Assembly: GCF_900129055.1 (NCBI RefSeq)
Contig: NZ_FQUZ01000004.1
Span: forward strand, 62,001 to 126,000
Direction of reading: 5' to 3'
DNA: 64,000 nt
Source: Lampropedia hyalina DSM 16112
GTDB lineage: Bacteria > Pseudomonadota > Gammaproteobacteria > Burkholderiales > Burkholderiaceae_C
Shown: positions 33,757 through 41,673 of the stretch, in pieces
Numbering within the stretch: the stretch's first letter is position 1
Layout: each line of letters opens with the position of its first letter
Notes under the pieces: model-generated
What the model saw: only the letters and a program-made list of their open reading frames with translations
The model's database searches: none
Told to the model about the DNA's origin: nothing
Position numbers and translations under genes: made by a program

Positions 33757-34461
33757 TCAGACGGTGCGGCGCACCATCAATTCCTTGATCTTGCCGATGG
33801 CACGGGTGGGGTTCAGTCCTTTCGGGCAGACATCCACGCAGTTCATGATGGTGTGGCAGCGGAACAGGCGGTAGGGGTCTTCCAGGTTGTCCAGACGCTG
33901 GCCGGTGGCATCGTCGCGGCTGTCCGCAATGAAACGGTAGGCTTGCAGCAGACCGGCAGGCCCGACGAACTTGTCGGGGTTCCACCAGAAGCTGGGGCAG
34001 CTGGTGGAGCAGCTGGCGCACAGAATGCACTCGTACAGGCCGTTGAGTTCTTCGCGCTCCTCGGGCGATTGCAGACGCTCGCGCTCGGGCGGCAGGTGTT
34101 CGCTGATGAGGTAGGGCTTGACCGAATGGTACTGCTTGAAGAACTGGGTCATGTCCACGATCAGGTCGCGGATGACCGGCAGGCCGGGCAGGGGCTTGAG
34201 CACGATGTCGCCCTTGAGGCTCTTCATGTTGGTCAGGCAGGCCAGACCGTTCTTGCCGTTGATGTTCATGGCATCGGAGCCACACACACCTTCGCGACAG
34301 GAGCGGCGGAAAGCGATGGAAGGGTCTTGCGCCTTGAGCTTGACCAGTGCATCCAGCAGCATGCGCTCGTGTCCGTCCAGCTCCAGCTCGACGGTTTGCA
34401 TGTAGGGCTTGCTGTCCTTGTCAGGATCGTAGCGGTAGATTTTGAAGGTACGCTTTGTCAT
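33757..34461 (-). CDS. sdhB: Succinate dehydrogenase iron-sulfur subunit
   Basis: SdhB carries electrons from the flavin of SdhA to the membrane quinone site. The 234-residue protein shows all three cluster-binding regions: CREGVCGSDAMNINGKNGLAC for the 2Fe-2S centre, CILCASCSTSCP for the 4Fe-4S centre, and CHTIMNCVDVCPKGLNP for the 3Fe-4S centre. Its length is normal. It follows sdhA by 35 bases and precedes sdhE on the same transcript. Confidence 0.97.
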   Translation of the reverse strand: MTKRTFKIYRYDPDKDSKPYMQTVELELDGHERMLLDALVKLKAQDPSIAFRRSCREGVCGSDAMNINGKNGLACLTNMKSLKGDIVLKPLPGLPVIRDLIVDMTQFFKQYHSVKPYLISEHLPPERERLQSPEEREELNGLYECILCASCSTSCPSFWWNPDKFVGPAGLLQAYRFIADSRDDATGQRLDNLEDPYRLFRCHTIMNCVDVCPKGLNPTRAIGKIKELMVRRTV

Positions 34462-34496
34462 GATGGAATTTTTCTTTCGTGAGGCACGGTTCCAGA

Positions 34497-36308
34497 TCAG
34501 AAGGTACGAACCTTCGGCGGAATGGTATCAACCGTCAGGGGCTTGAGATTGACGGGCTTGTAGTCCAGGCGGTTGCCCTGGCTGTACCACAGCGTGTGCT
34601 TGAGCCATTCCTTGTCATTGCGACCCAGCGGGAATTCGTGGTGGTCGGCGGGGTGCTCATAGTCGTACACGGTGTGTGCGCCACGGCATTCCTGGCGGGC
34701 TGCGGCCGAAGTCATGGTGGCCTGTGCGACTTCGATCAGGTTGTCCACCTCCAGGGCTTCCATGCGGGCGGTGTTCCAGACTTTGGACTTGTCCTTCAGG
34801 GTCACGGAGCCGACTTTTTCGCGGATGGCGTTGATCTTGAGTACGCCTTCGTCCATGCTGGCCTGGGTGCGGAACACGGCTGCGTGCTGCTGCATGGACG
34901 TGCGGATTTGCTGCGCAATATCCTGCGAGTATTCGCCCGACTTGGATTCCTGCAAGCGACCCAGGCGTGCCAGCGTGCGACCTGCGGCATCGGCAGGAAG
35001 GGGCTTGTGCTCGGCCTGGTTCCTGACGGTCTGCACGATGTGCTTGCCTGCCGACTTGCCGAAGACCAGCAGATCCAGCAGGGAGTTGGTTCCCAGGCGG
35101 TTGGCTCCATGCACACTGACAGCGGCGCATTCGCCGACAGCGTAGAGACCCTGCACGGGAACCTTGTAGTCGGCTTCGCTTTTCTTGATGACGACCTGGC
35201 CGTTGATATTGGTGGGAATGCCGCCCATCTGGTAGTGGATGGTGGGAACCACCGGGATCATTTCCTTGGTGATGTCCACGTTGGCGAAATTCACGCCGAT
35301 TTCGTACACGGAAGGCAGGCGTTTGTGAATGGTGTCGGCCCCCAGGTGGTCGAGCTTCATGTACACATAGTCCTTGTTGGGGCCACAGCCACGGCCTTCC
35401 TTGATTTCCTGGTCCATGGAGCGCGAAACGAAATCGCGTGGTGCCAGGTCCTTCAGCGTGGGAGCGTAGCGTTCCATGAAACGTTCGCCCTCGCTGTTGA
35501 TGAGCACGGCACCCTCGCCCCGACAGCCTTCGGTCAGCAGCACACCAGCACCGGCCACGCCCGTGGGGTGGAACTGCCAGAACTCCATGTCTTGCAGCGG
35601 AATGCCGGCACGGGCTGCCATGCCCAGGCCATCGCCGGTGTTGATGAAGGCGTTGGTGGAGGCTGCAAAGATGCGACCGGCACCGCCGGTGGCCAGCAGC
35701 ACGGCCTTGGCTTGCAGGATGTACAGATCGCCGGTTTCCAGTTCCAGTGCTGTGACCCCCACCACGTCGCCGTCTTCGTCACGGATCAGATCCAGGGCCA
35801 TCCACTCCACGAAGAAGTTGGTCTTTTCCTTGACGTTCTGCTGGTAGAGCGTGTGCAGCATGGCGTGGCCGGTACGGTCGGCCGCAGCGCAGGCACGTTG
35901 CACGGGTTTTTCGCCATAGTTGGCAGTGTGGCCACCAAACGGACGCTGGTAAATGGTGCCATCGGGGTTGCGGTCAAAAGGCATCCCGAAGTGTTCCAGT
36001 TCCACCACGACCTTGGGGGCTTCGCGGCACATGAACTCGATGGCATCCTGGTCGCCCAGCCAGTCGGAGCCTTTGATGGTGTCGTAGAAGTGGTAGTGCC
36101 AGTTGTCCTCGGACATATTGCCCAGCGAGGCACTGACACCGCCCTGTGCCGCTACGGTGTGGGAGCGGGTAGGGAAGACTTTGGAGAGGGAGGCCACGCT
36201 CAGGCCGGCACGGGAGAGTTCCAGTGCAGCGCGCATGCCCGATCCACCCGCGCCAATGATGACGACGTCAAACTTGCGGGTGATGGTATTGGCTTTGGTA
36301 TAACTCAT
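34497..36308 (-). CDS. sdhA: Succinate dehydrogenase flavoprotein subunit
   Basis: SdhA oxidises succinate to fumarate with covalent FAD. The 603-residue protein has the FAD dinucleotide motif VVIIGAGGSGMRAALELS, the FAD-linked histidine region FPTRSHTVAAQGGVSASLG, the active-site stretch HPTGVAGAGVLLTEGCRGEG, and HYQMGGIPTNINGQV. MSYTKANTITRKFDV is a normal start. It lies between sdhD and sdhB. Confidence 0.98.
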   Translation of the reverse strand: MSYTKANTITRKFDVVIIGAGGSGMRAALELSRAGLSVASLSKVFPTRSHTVAAQGGVSASLGNMSEDNWHYHFYDTIKGSDWLGDQDAIEFMCREAPKVVVELEHFGMPFDRNPDGTIYQRPFGGHTANYGEKPVQRACAAADRTGHAMLHTLYQQNVKEKTNFFVEWMALDLIRDEDGDVVGVTALELETGDLYILQAKAVLLATGGAGRIFAASTNAFINTGDGLGMAARAGIPLQDMEFWQFHPTGVAGAGVLLTEGCRGEGAVLINSEGERFMERYAPTLKDLAPRDFVSRSMDQEIKEGRGCGPNKDYVYMKLDHLGADTIHKRLPSVYEIGVNFANVDITKEMIPVVPTIHYQMGGIPTNINGQVVIKKSEADYKVPVQGLYAVGECAAVSVHGANRLGTNSLLDLLVFGKSAGKHIVQTVRNQAEHKPLPADAAGRTLARLGRLQESKSGEYSQDIAQQIRTSMQQHAAVFRTQASMDEGVLKINAIREKVGSVTLKDKSKVWNTARMEALEVDNLIEVAQATMTSAAARQECRGAHTVYDYEHPADHHEFPLGRNDKEWLKHTLWYSQGNRLDYKPVNLKPLTVDTIPPKVRTF

Positions 36309-36356
36309 TTTTTTGCTCGATTCTCAAGGTGGGGCGCGTCGCGGAGGGCGCAGGGA

Positions 36357-36722
36357 TCAGATGCTCCAGAGAACCTGGAAAGCCCAACCGGCACAGCCGA
36401 TCAGCCATACGAGTGTGAAGACATCCAGCAGCAGCTTCAGTCCCACCGGCTGAACGTAGTCCATCCAGACATCGCGCACGCCGATCCAGACGTGCCAGAG
36501 CAGTGCAATGACCACCACAAAAGTGAGCAACTTCATCCATTGGGCACTGAAGATGCCTTGCCACAGCGCGTAATCGACTGGACCGGAAGAAAAAATGATT
36601 TGTGCCAGCAGGGCGATGGTGAAGAGCACCATCAGCACGGCTGTGATGCGCTGCACCAACCAGTCGCGTATACCGTAGTGGGCACCGACAACTGTACGCT
36701 TGGAACCGTAATTGACCGACAT
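36357..36722 (-). CDS. sdhD: Succinate dehydrogenase membrane anchor subunit SdhD
   Basis: This 121-residue protein has three membrane spans and helps form the quinone and heme b site. Spans are around ITAVLMVLFTIALLAQIIF, LLTFVVVIALLWHVWIGVRD and LLDVFTLVWLIGCAGWAFQV. The conserved start region GAHYGIRDWLVQRITA and the heme-side segment LWHVWIGVRDVWMDYV are visible. AAGGAGAA sets ATG 36722. It follows sdhC by 37 bases. Confidence 0.94.
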   Translation of the reverse strand: MSVNYGSKRTVVGAHYGIRDWLVQRITAVLMVLFTIALLAQIIFSSGPVDYALWQGIFSAQWMKLLTFVVVIALLWHVWIGVRDVWMDYVQPVGLKLLLDVFTLVWLIGCAGWAFQVLWSI

Positions 36723-36759
36723 CGTGAGATTCTCCTTTTTGCTATGCGCGTGTGGGGGT

Positions 36760-37194
36760 TCAGTACAGGCCAAACAGCTTGGCGGCCAGAACCACGGTCA
36801 GGGAAATGCTGACGGCAAAAGAAGCAAGGGCTGACTTGTGGCCAAAATGCTTGTCCACGAGGTGGTGGTTCACATCCATCAACAAGTGACGCACGCCTGC
36901 GCACAGGTGGTGTATGTACGCCCACATCAGTGCCAGCACTACCAGCTTGAAGAACCAGCCCGGAACGAAACCCAGTCCAGCTGAAAATACGCTGGCCAAT
37001 CGGTTAAAACTCTCTGCCGATGCCAGCGAGAGATCGAACATCCAGAAAAAGAAAGGCAAAAGCACAAACATCAACATGCCGCTGACACGGTGCAGAATCG
37101 ACAGCACCCCCGCAGGCGGCAGGCGGTAGGTGCGTACATCATTGAAGATGTTCAGGTTGCGAAATTCTGGCCTTTTTTTTGCTATTTCATTCAT
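36760..37194 (-). CDS. sdhC: Succinate dehydrogenase cytochrome b556 subunit SdhC
   Basis: SdhC is the other membrane subunit of complex II. The 144-residue protein has three membrane spans, the quinone-site motif LPPAGVLSILHRVSGMLMF with the SxxHRxSG pattern, and the heme-ligand histidine in HHLCAGVRHLLMD. It is the first gene of the sdh row after gntR; the promoter would lie in the 304-base gap upstream. Confidence 0.95.
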   Translation of the reverse strand: MNEIAKKRPEFRNLNIFNDVRTYRLPPAGVLSILHRVSGMLMFVLLPFFFWMFDLSLASAESFNRLASVFSAGLGFVPGWFFKLVVLALMWAYIHHLCAGVRHLLMDVNHHLVDKHFGHKSALASFAVSISLTVVLAAKLFGLY

Positions 37195-37498
37195 GGCAGG
37201 GGCTTTCTTGGGATGGGGACGACTTGCAAATCATGCGAATTTTAGGCCAATGTGCCGCGCCTTGCGAGAAGTTGCCGTGAGAACGTCGCATAAATTCGCT
37301 CAACATCTGGGGCGATGGCGTGCAAAATCTGGCAATTCCGGGTGTTTTTTCGCACCAATCCCATATTCATCCAGAGTGGTTTCACGGTAGTTCCGTGGTT
37401 TTTCGGGTATTCCATGAAACTAGGGAAAACCACTATGGATTGCTGCCCTCGTGCGACAAGTAAAAAAGTCAAGATTGCGGGCTGGAGACTCGTTGGCC
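37195..37498. promoter_or_regulatory. 304-base gap between gntR and sdhC
   Basis: No gene is visible here. It should hold the sdh promoter; TAAAAT on the minus strand at 37239-37244 is a possible -10 box. An inverted repeat AGTGGTTT (37375-37382) and AAACCACT (37427-37434) with 44 bases between could be a looped regulatory structure. The palindrome found upstream of mdh is not repeated here as far as I can see. Confidence 0.35.
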
Positions 37499-38317
37499 TC
37501 AGCCCAGTTCGTTGTGATAGTGGTGGGTGTCTGTGCGGTACAGGCCGCTGCGCAACTCCATCGGGGTATCGTGGTAGGTGAAGGCCAGCCGCTGCACATG
37601 CAGCAGGGCAGTGTGGGCCGGAATGTCCAGGATGCGCATGGCTTCGGCATCGGGCAGCACCGCCTTGAGTTTTTCTTCGGCGCGCACCATGTGCACCCCG
37701 AATTCTTCCTCCAGCAAGGCATAGGTCGGCCCCTGGTAGCCGGTCACGATGTCTTCGTTGATGCCTTTGAGGACGTGGGCGGGCAGCCAGATGTCTTCCA
37801 GAATGGTGGGCACGCCCTGAAAGGACAGAACCCGCCGGATATGAATCAGCGGGGCATCGGGTGGCAATTGCAGTGCCTGTGCCTGCTGGGGTGTGGCGCG
37901 CATGCGCCGGAATTCCAGAATCTGCCGCTGTGCCCGACCTTCGTCATTCGGACTGTCGTGATCGGGAAGCAGTTTCAGGAAGCGGTATTGCACCTGGCGT
38001 TCGGTGTGGGTGGTCACGAACGTGCCCTTGCCCTGTCGGCGCATCAGCAGGTTTTCAGCCGCCAGTTCGTCAATCGCCTTGCGTACCGTACCCTGGCTGA
38101 CACGGAATTGCGCGGCCAGATCAATCTCGCTGGGGATTGATTCGCCGGGTTTCCACTCGCCGGAATGCAGGCGAGCCAGCAGCAAGTTCTTGATTTGCCG
38201 GTACAGGGGACTGAATGCCGGTGTGGCAGCAGGTGTCGCTGACGCAGCCTCGGAAGCGGCGTCCTGAAATGGGGAATCCTGCGGAATGTCCGCTGGAGCC
38301 TGGGAGCTGCTGGTCAT
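37499..38317 (-). CDS. GntR/HutC-family transcriptional regulator
   Basis: This regulator has 272 residues from ATG 38317. Its winged-helix DNA-binding domain (LYRQIKNLLLARLHSGEWKP, then SEIDLAAQFRVSQGTVRKAI and RRQGKGTFV) is joined to a UTRA ligand-binding domain ending in LAFTYHDTPMELRSGLYRTD. A Pro/Ala-rich head of about 45 residues precedes the domain. Its fixed place between sdh-gltA and mdh in this group suggests it controls TCA-cycle genes and itself; the ligand is unknown. The palindrome at 38598-38609 is a candidate binding site. Confidence 0.88.
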   Translation of the reverse strand: MTSSSQAPADIPQDSPFQDAASEAASATPAATPAFSPLYRQIKNLLLARLHSGEWKPGESIPSEIDLAAQFRVSQGTVRKAIDELAAENLLMRRQGKGTFVTTHTERQVQYRFLKLLPDHDSPNDEGRAQRQILEFRRMRATPQQAQALQLPPDAPLIHIRRVLSFQGVPTILEDIWLPAHVLKGINEDIVTGYQGPTYALLEEEFGVHMVRAEEKLKAVLPDAEAMRILDIPAHTALLHVQRLAFTYHDTPMELRSGLYRTDTHHYHNELG

Positions 38318-38859
38318 GCGTACCCTATGAAAAAATCGTGAACAGAAGTGAATGGAAATCTGCCCGGTCGTTTCAGGTTTCATGCTGAAGCGGCCCGGCA
38401 GATTTTGCAGGAGGGGTTTGGCCGGATGTACTTTCCCGCCATCGCCGCAAAGAATCGGGGTGGGCAGTATGCTGCCCAGGCTTTTTGCAAATATGGCCTG
38501 AGAGCCCAATCTCGGGAAGCGAGGCGATGGCAGGAGACATGTGGAAAACCCACCCATACCGTACTGTGCCCTGATGCAGACATTTTAGCAAAATATATCT
38601 TATATAAGACATAAGAATAATTGACGCTGGCAAAGGAACCGCGTTAAACTAGCGGGCGTTTCACAGGGACAGAAACGCATGGATATAGGGCTGTTCTTTT
38701 GAGGGCAGCCACAGCCATACTGCCATCGTCGGCAGGCGTTGGCTGGGTGCGAGTCGATGGCTGCAAGTCTGCCGCAGTCTGTGAAAAGGCCTTTCCGCCG
38801 GTTGCAGCGATGGTGCTTGCAGCGGGTATTTTTCGATGAGACCACCTTGGAGTTTTGAT
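38318..38859. other. Divergent control region between gntR and mdh
   Basis: This 542-base stretch has no supported gene. It holds the palindrome TCTTATATAAGA, a good mdh promoter just beside it, and long leaders to both genes: about 200 bases to mdh and about 280 to gntR. A reading frame upstream of gntR continues the gntR frame but has no family likeness. The long leaders could hide a further start or a regulatory RNA structure. Confidence 0.45.
38598..38650 (+). promoter_or_regulatory. Palindromic operator and mdh promoter
   Basis: TCTTATATAAGA (38598-38609) is a perfect 12-base palindrome, the kind of site GntR/HutC dimers bind. It ends 11 bases before TTGACG (38621-38626), with TAAACT (38645-38650) 18 bases later, a good sigma-70 promoter for mdh. 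The gntR gene points the other way, so one operator could serve both. Confidence 0.55.
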
Positions 38860-39846
38860 ATGAGCAAGAAAGCTGTCCGCGTTGCCGTCACTGGTGCAGC
38901 CGGCCAAATTGGTTACGCCCTGCTGTTCCGCATCGCATCGGGTGAAATGCTGGGCAAAGACCAGCCCGTGATCCTGCAATTGCTGGAAATTCCCGACGAG
39001 AAGGCACAGAAGGCACTCCAGGGTGTCATCATGGAACTGGAAGACTGTGCATTCCCGCTGGTGGAAGCCATCATTCCTACCGGCGATCCGCTGGTGGCCT
39101 TCAAGGATGCCGACTACGCCCTGCTGGTGGGCGCACGTCCGCGCGGCCCAGGCATGGAGCGTGCCGATCTGCTGGCCGCCAACGCCCAGATCTTCACCGC
39201 ACAGGGCAAAGCACTGAACGAAGTGGCCAGCCGCGACGTGAAGGTGCTGGTGGTCGGCAACCCTGCCAACACCAACGCCTACATTGCCATGAAGAGCGCG
39301 CCAGACCTGCCGCGCGAAAACTTCACCGCCATGCTGCGCCTGGATCACAACCGCGCTGCCAGCCAGATCGCTGCCAAGACCGGTGGCAAAGTGGGTGAAA
39401 TCGAAAAACTCACCGTCTGGGGCAACCACTCTCCCACCATGTATGCCGACTATCGCTTTGCCAGCATCGGCGGCAAGAGCGTGAAGGATGCCATCAACGA
39501 CCAGGTCTGGAACGCGGAAGTATTCCTGCCCACCGTGGGCAAGCGTGGCGCAGCCATCATTGATGCGCGTGGCCTGTCTTCCGCCGCATCGGCAGCGAAT
39601 GCCGCCATCGACCACATCCGCGACTGGGCACTGGGCAGCAATGGCCAGTGGGTCACGATGGGTGTGCCTTCCAACGGCGAATACGGCATTCCCAAGGACG
39701 TGATCTTTGGCTTCCCCGTCACGACCGAAAACGGCCAGTACAAGATCATCGAAGGTCTGGAGATTGACGCTTTCAGTCAGGAACGCATTGACAAGACATT
39801 GGCCGAACTGCAAAGTGAGCAGGACGCTGTCAAGCACCTGCTTTGA
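38860..39846 (+). CDS. mdh: Malate dehydrogenase
   Basis: Mdh oxidises malate to oxaloacetate with NAD+ in the TCA cycle. The 328-residue protein belongs to the MDH type 2 group: the Rossmann start [20 protein letters not shown], the active-site stretch [32 protein letters not shown], the proton-relay histidine in [13 protein letters not shown], and [14 protein letters not shown] 38860 fits the family start and follows TTGGAG. Confidence 0.97.
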   Translation: MSKKAVRVAVTGAAGQIGYALLFRIASGEMLGKDQPVILQLLEIPDEKAQKALQGVIMELEDCAFPLVEAIIPTGDPLVAFKDADYALLVGARPRGPGMERADLLAANAQIFTAQGKALNEVASRDVKVLVVGNPANTNAYIAMKSAPDLPRENFTAMLRLDHNRAASQIAAKTGGKVGEIEKLTVWGNHSPTMYADYRFASIGGKSVKDAINDQVWNAEVFLPTVGKRGAAIIDARGLSSAASAANAAIDHIRDWALGSNGQWVTMGVPSNGEYGIPKDVIFGFPVTTENGQYKIIEGLEIDAFSQERIDKTLAELQSEQDAVKHLL

Positions 39847-39922
39847 GCCAGACGCTGAATGCGTGACACCGGTTTGACTTGGGTTTCCTGATTCTGTTGG
39901 CGATCTGAAAAAGGTTTTTTGC

Positions 39923-40930
39923 ATGGGTAACAGCACCTTCACCAATGCCCGCACCGTGCTGTTGGGCGCGCAGGCCAGCCAAGTGGCGTTGCCTATTTGC
40001 GACCATTACAGCGGTGTGGCGGTGCGCATGCAGAAAAGCCTTCAGTTGCAGCAGGAACTGGCACAGGAGTTCGGCGGTGTCTGCGTGTTCGATGTCACGC
40101 TCGATTGCGAAGACGGTGCCCCGGTGGGTGGTGAAGAAGAACACGCCCATCTGGTCGCCGAACTGGCACAAGCGGCTGCACCCGGAATGCGGGTGGCAGC
40201 GCGCTTTCATGCGGTCGATCATCCGTCGTTTCTGTCGGATGTGCAGATCGTCATCGGCAAGGCGGCGGGGCGGCTTTGCCACGTCATGATTCCCAAGGTG
40301 GATACGCTGGACGATGTGAACCGTGCGGTGCAGGCACTTGATGCCGCCGGAGCGGGCGATGTTCCGGTGCATGCGCTGATCGAGTCGCCGCTGGCGGTGC
40401 GCAATGCCTTCGAGATTGCGGCGCATCCCAGGATTCAGTCGTTGAGTTTCGGATTGATGGATTTCGTCTCTGCACATGGCGGAGCCATTGGCGAGGATGG
40501 CATGAGTGCCCAGGGACAGTTCAGCCATCCGATGGTGGTGCGTGCCAAGCTGGAGATGGCGGCGGCCTGCCACGCGCAGGGCAAGACCCCATCCCACTGC
40601 GTGGTGACCGAATTCACCGATGCCCAGCGCATCGAACAGGCCGCCCACCGTGCGGCCAGCGAGTTGGCCTACTCCCGCATGTGGAGCATTCACCCGTCGC
40701 AGATACGCCCGATTCTGAAGGCCTTCAGTCCCGACCGGGCCGCTATCGATACGGCTCTGGCCATTGTGGAGGCGGCGCAGGCGGCGCAGTGGGCACCCAT
40801 CAGCTTCAAGGGTGTGCTGCATGACCGGGCCAGCTACCGATATTACTGGCAGATTCTGGAGCGTGCCCAACGCACGGGCCAGAGTTTGCCGCCCGTGGCG
40901 CAGCAATGGCTGGCGGGCAGTGTGCAGTGA
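39923..40930 (+). CDS. CitE-like HpcH/HpaI-family C-C lyase
   Basis: This 335-residue protein is of the HpcH/HpaI aldolase group, close to citrate lyase beta subunit-like proteins. Metal and substrate residues are in FDVTLDCEDGAPVG, ALIESPLAVRNAFEIAAHP and SLSFGLMDF; RMWSIHPSQI near the end is also typical. CitE-like enzymes cleave or form bonds of malyl-, citramalyl- or related CoA esters, and no citD or citF genes stand nearby, so it is not part of a citrate lyase complex here. The start is ATG 39923. Its place between mdh and acnB suggests a link to TCA intermediates. Confidence 0.85.
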   Translation: MGNSTFTNARTVLLGAQASQVALPICDHYSGVAVRMQKSLQLQQELAQEFGGVCVFDVTLDCEDGAPVGGEEEHAHLVAELAQAAAPGMRVAARFHAVDHPSFLSDVQIVIGKAAGRLCHVMIPKVDTLDDVNRAVQALDAAGAGDVPVHALIESPLAVRNAFEIAAHPRIQSLSFGLMDFVSAHGGAIGEDGMSAQGQFSHPMVVRAKLEMAAACHAQGKTPSHCVVTEFTDAQRIEQAAHRAASELAYSRMWSIHPSQIRPILKAFSPDRAAIDTALAIVEAAQAAQWAPISFKGVLHDRASYRYYWQILERAQRTGQSLPPVAQQWLAGSVQ

Positions 40931-41011
40931 GTACACCGGTGCAGTGGCTCACAAAGTGAAAATGAAATGACCGCCAAGGCGGTTCATCGGGTTGTTTTGC
41001 AGGAGTTTTCA

Positions 41012-41635
41012 ATGCGGTATGCAGTTTGGCTCAGTTCTTTGCTGGCAGCCCCGCTTCTGGTGGCGTGCAATCAGTCGCATCTGTTCGGTCTGGGTAAGCC
41101 TTCGGCTCCTACGGCCACTGCCGTGCCGGATGTCAGTGCCGTGTCGGCCACCGGATCGCAGGCCACGGAGGTTTTGCCAGCATCGCCGGAGACGGTCGCT
41201 CCTGTGGCGGTGGTACCGCCGGCTGACGAAGTTGTGGTGGCCACGGCCAGGGTGGAACGCCTCAGTGCCGAGGAGTACCTTGTCAGCCAGGTGCAGTTGG
41301 GCAACTTCCCCTGCAACAACAACATCCATGTCAATGTCAGTGCCGATCCTGTGGATCCCCGGCTGTTCCGGGTGGAGGGCAAGGGTTTCAGCCATCGCAT
41401 GAAGCCGGTGACCACCAAATCCGGTGCGATTCGTCTGGAAGACGAGGCCGGTGGCATCGTCTGGCTTCAGGTGGCCACCAAGTCCATGCTGATGAACCAG
41501 GTGGCCGGAACCCGCCTGGCCGATGCCTGCGTCAGTCCTCGGCAACTGGCACGAGCGGAGGAACTGGGTTTGACGGTTGAACCCCCTGCACCTCCTGCAC
41601 CCGTTGCAAAAAAAGCCGTCGCAGCCAAAAAATAA
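41012..41635 (+). CDS. Putative lipoprotein between the CitE-like gene and acnB
   Basis: This protein of 207 residues starts at ATG 41012 with AGGAG just before it. The N-terminus is a signal peptide ending in a lipobox (SSLLAAPLLVAC), so the mature protein would be lipid-anchored. A Thr/Val/Pro-rich linker follows to about residue 75. The C-terminal domain includes LSAEEYLVSQVQLGNFPCNN and VDPRLFRVEGKGFSHRMKPV, then an Ala/Pro/Lys-rich tail. The family was not recognised. Two cysteines (in NFPCNN and ADACVS) could form a disulfide. It lies 38 bases before acnB. Confidence 0.65.
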   Translation: MRYAVWLSSLLAAPLLVACNQSHLFGLGKPSAPTATAVPDVSAVSATGSQATEVLPASPETVAPVAVVPPADEVVVATARVERLSAEEYLVSQVQLGNFPCNNNIHVNVSADPVDPRLFRVEGKGFSHRMKPVTTKSGAIRLEDEAGGIVWLQVATKSMLMNQVAGTRLADACVSPRQLARAEELGLTVEPPAPPAPVAKKAVAAKK

Positions 41636-41673
41636 CATTCACTCTCATATAAACCAACCCCTCGGAGAACCCC

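Noticed and set aside
34479-36812. Plus-strand open frame of 777 codons opposite sdhA
   Set aside because: It is the antisense shadow of sdhA, sdhD and part of sdhB. The translation is rich in His, Gly and Val with no domain, which is typical of the complement of GC-rich genes.
39847-39922. Possible terminator between mdh and the CitE-like gene
   Set aside because: Only a weak GACGC/GCGT pairing is visible, without a T-run, so co-transcription remains possible.
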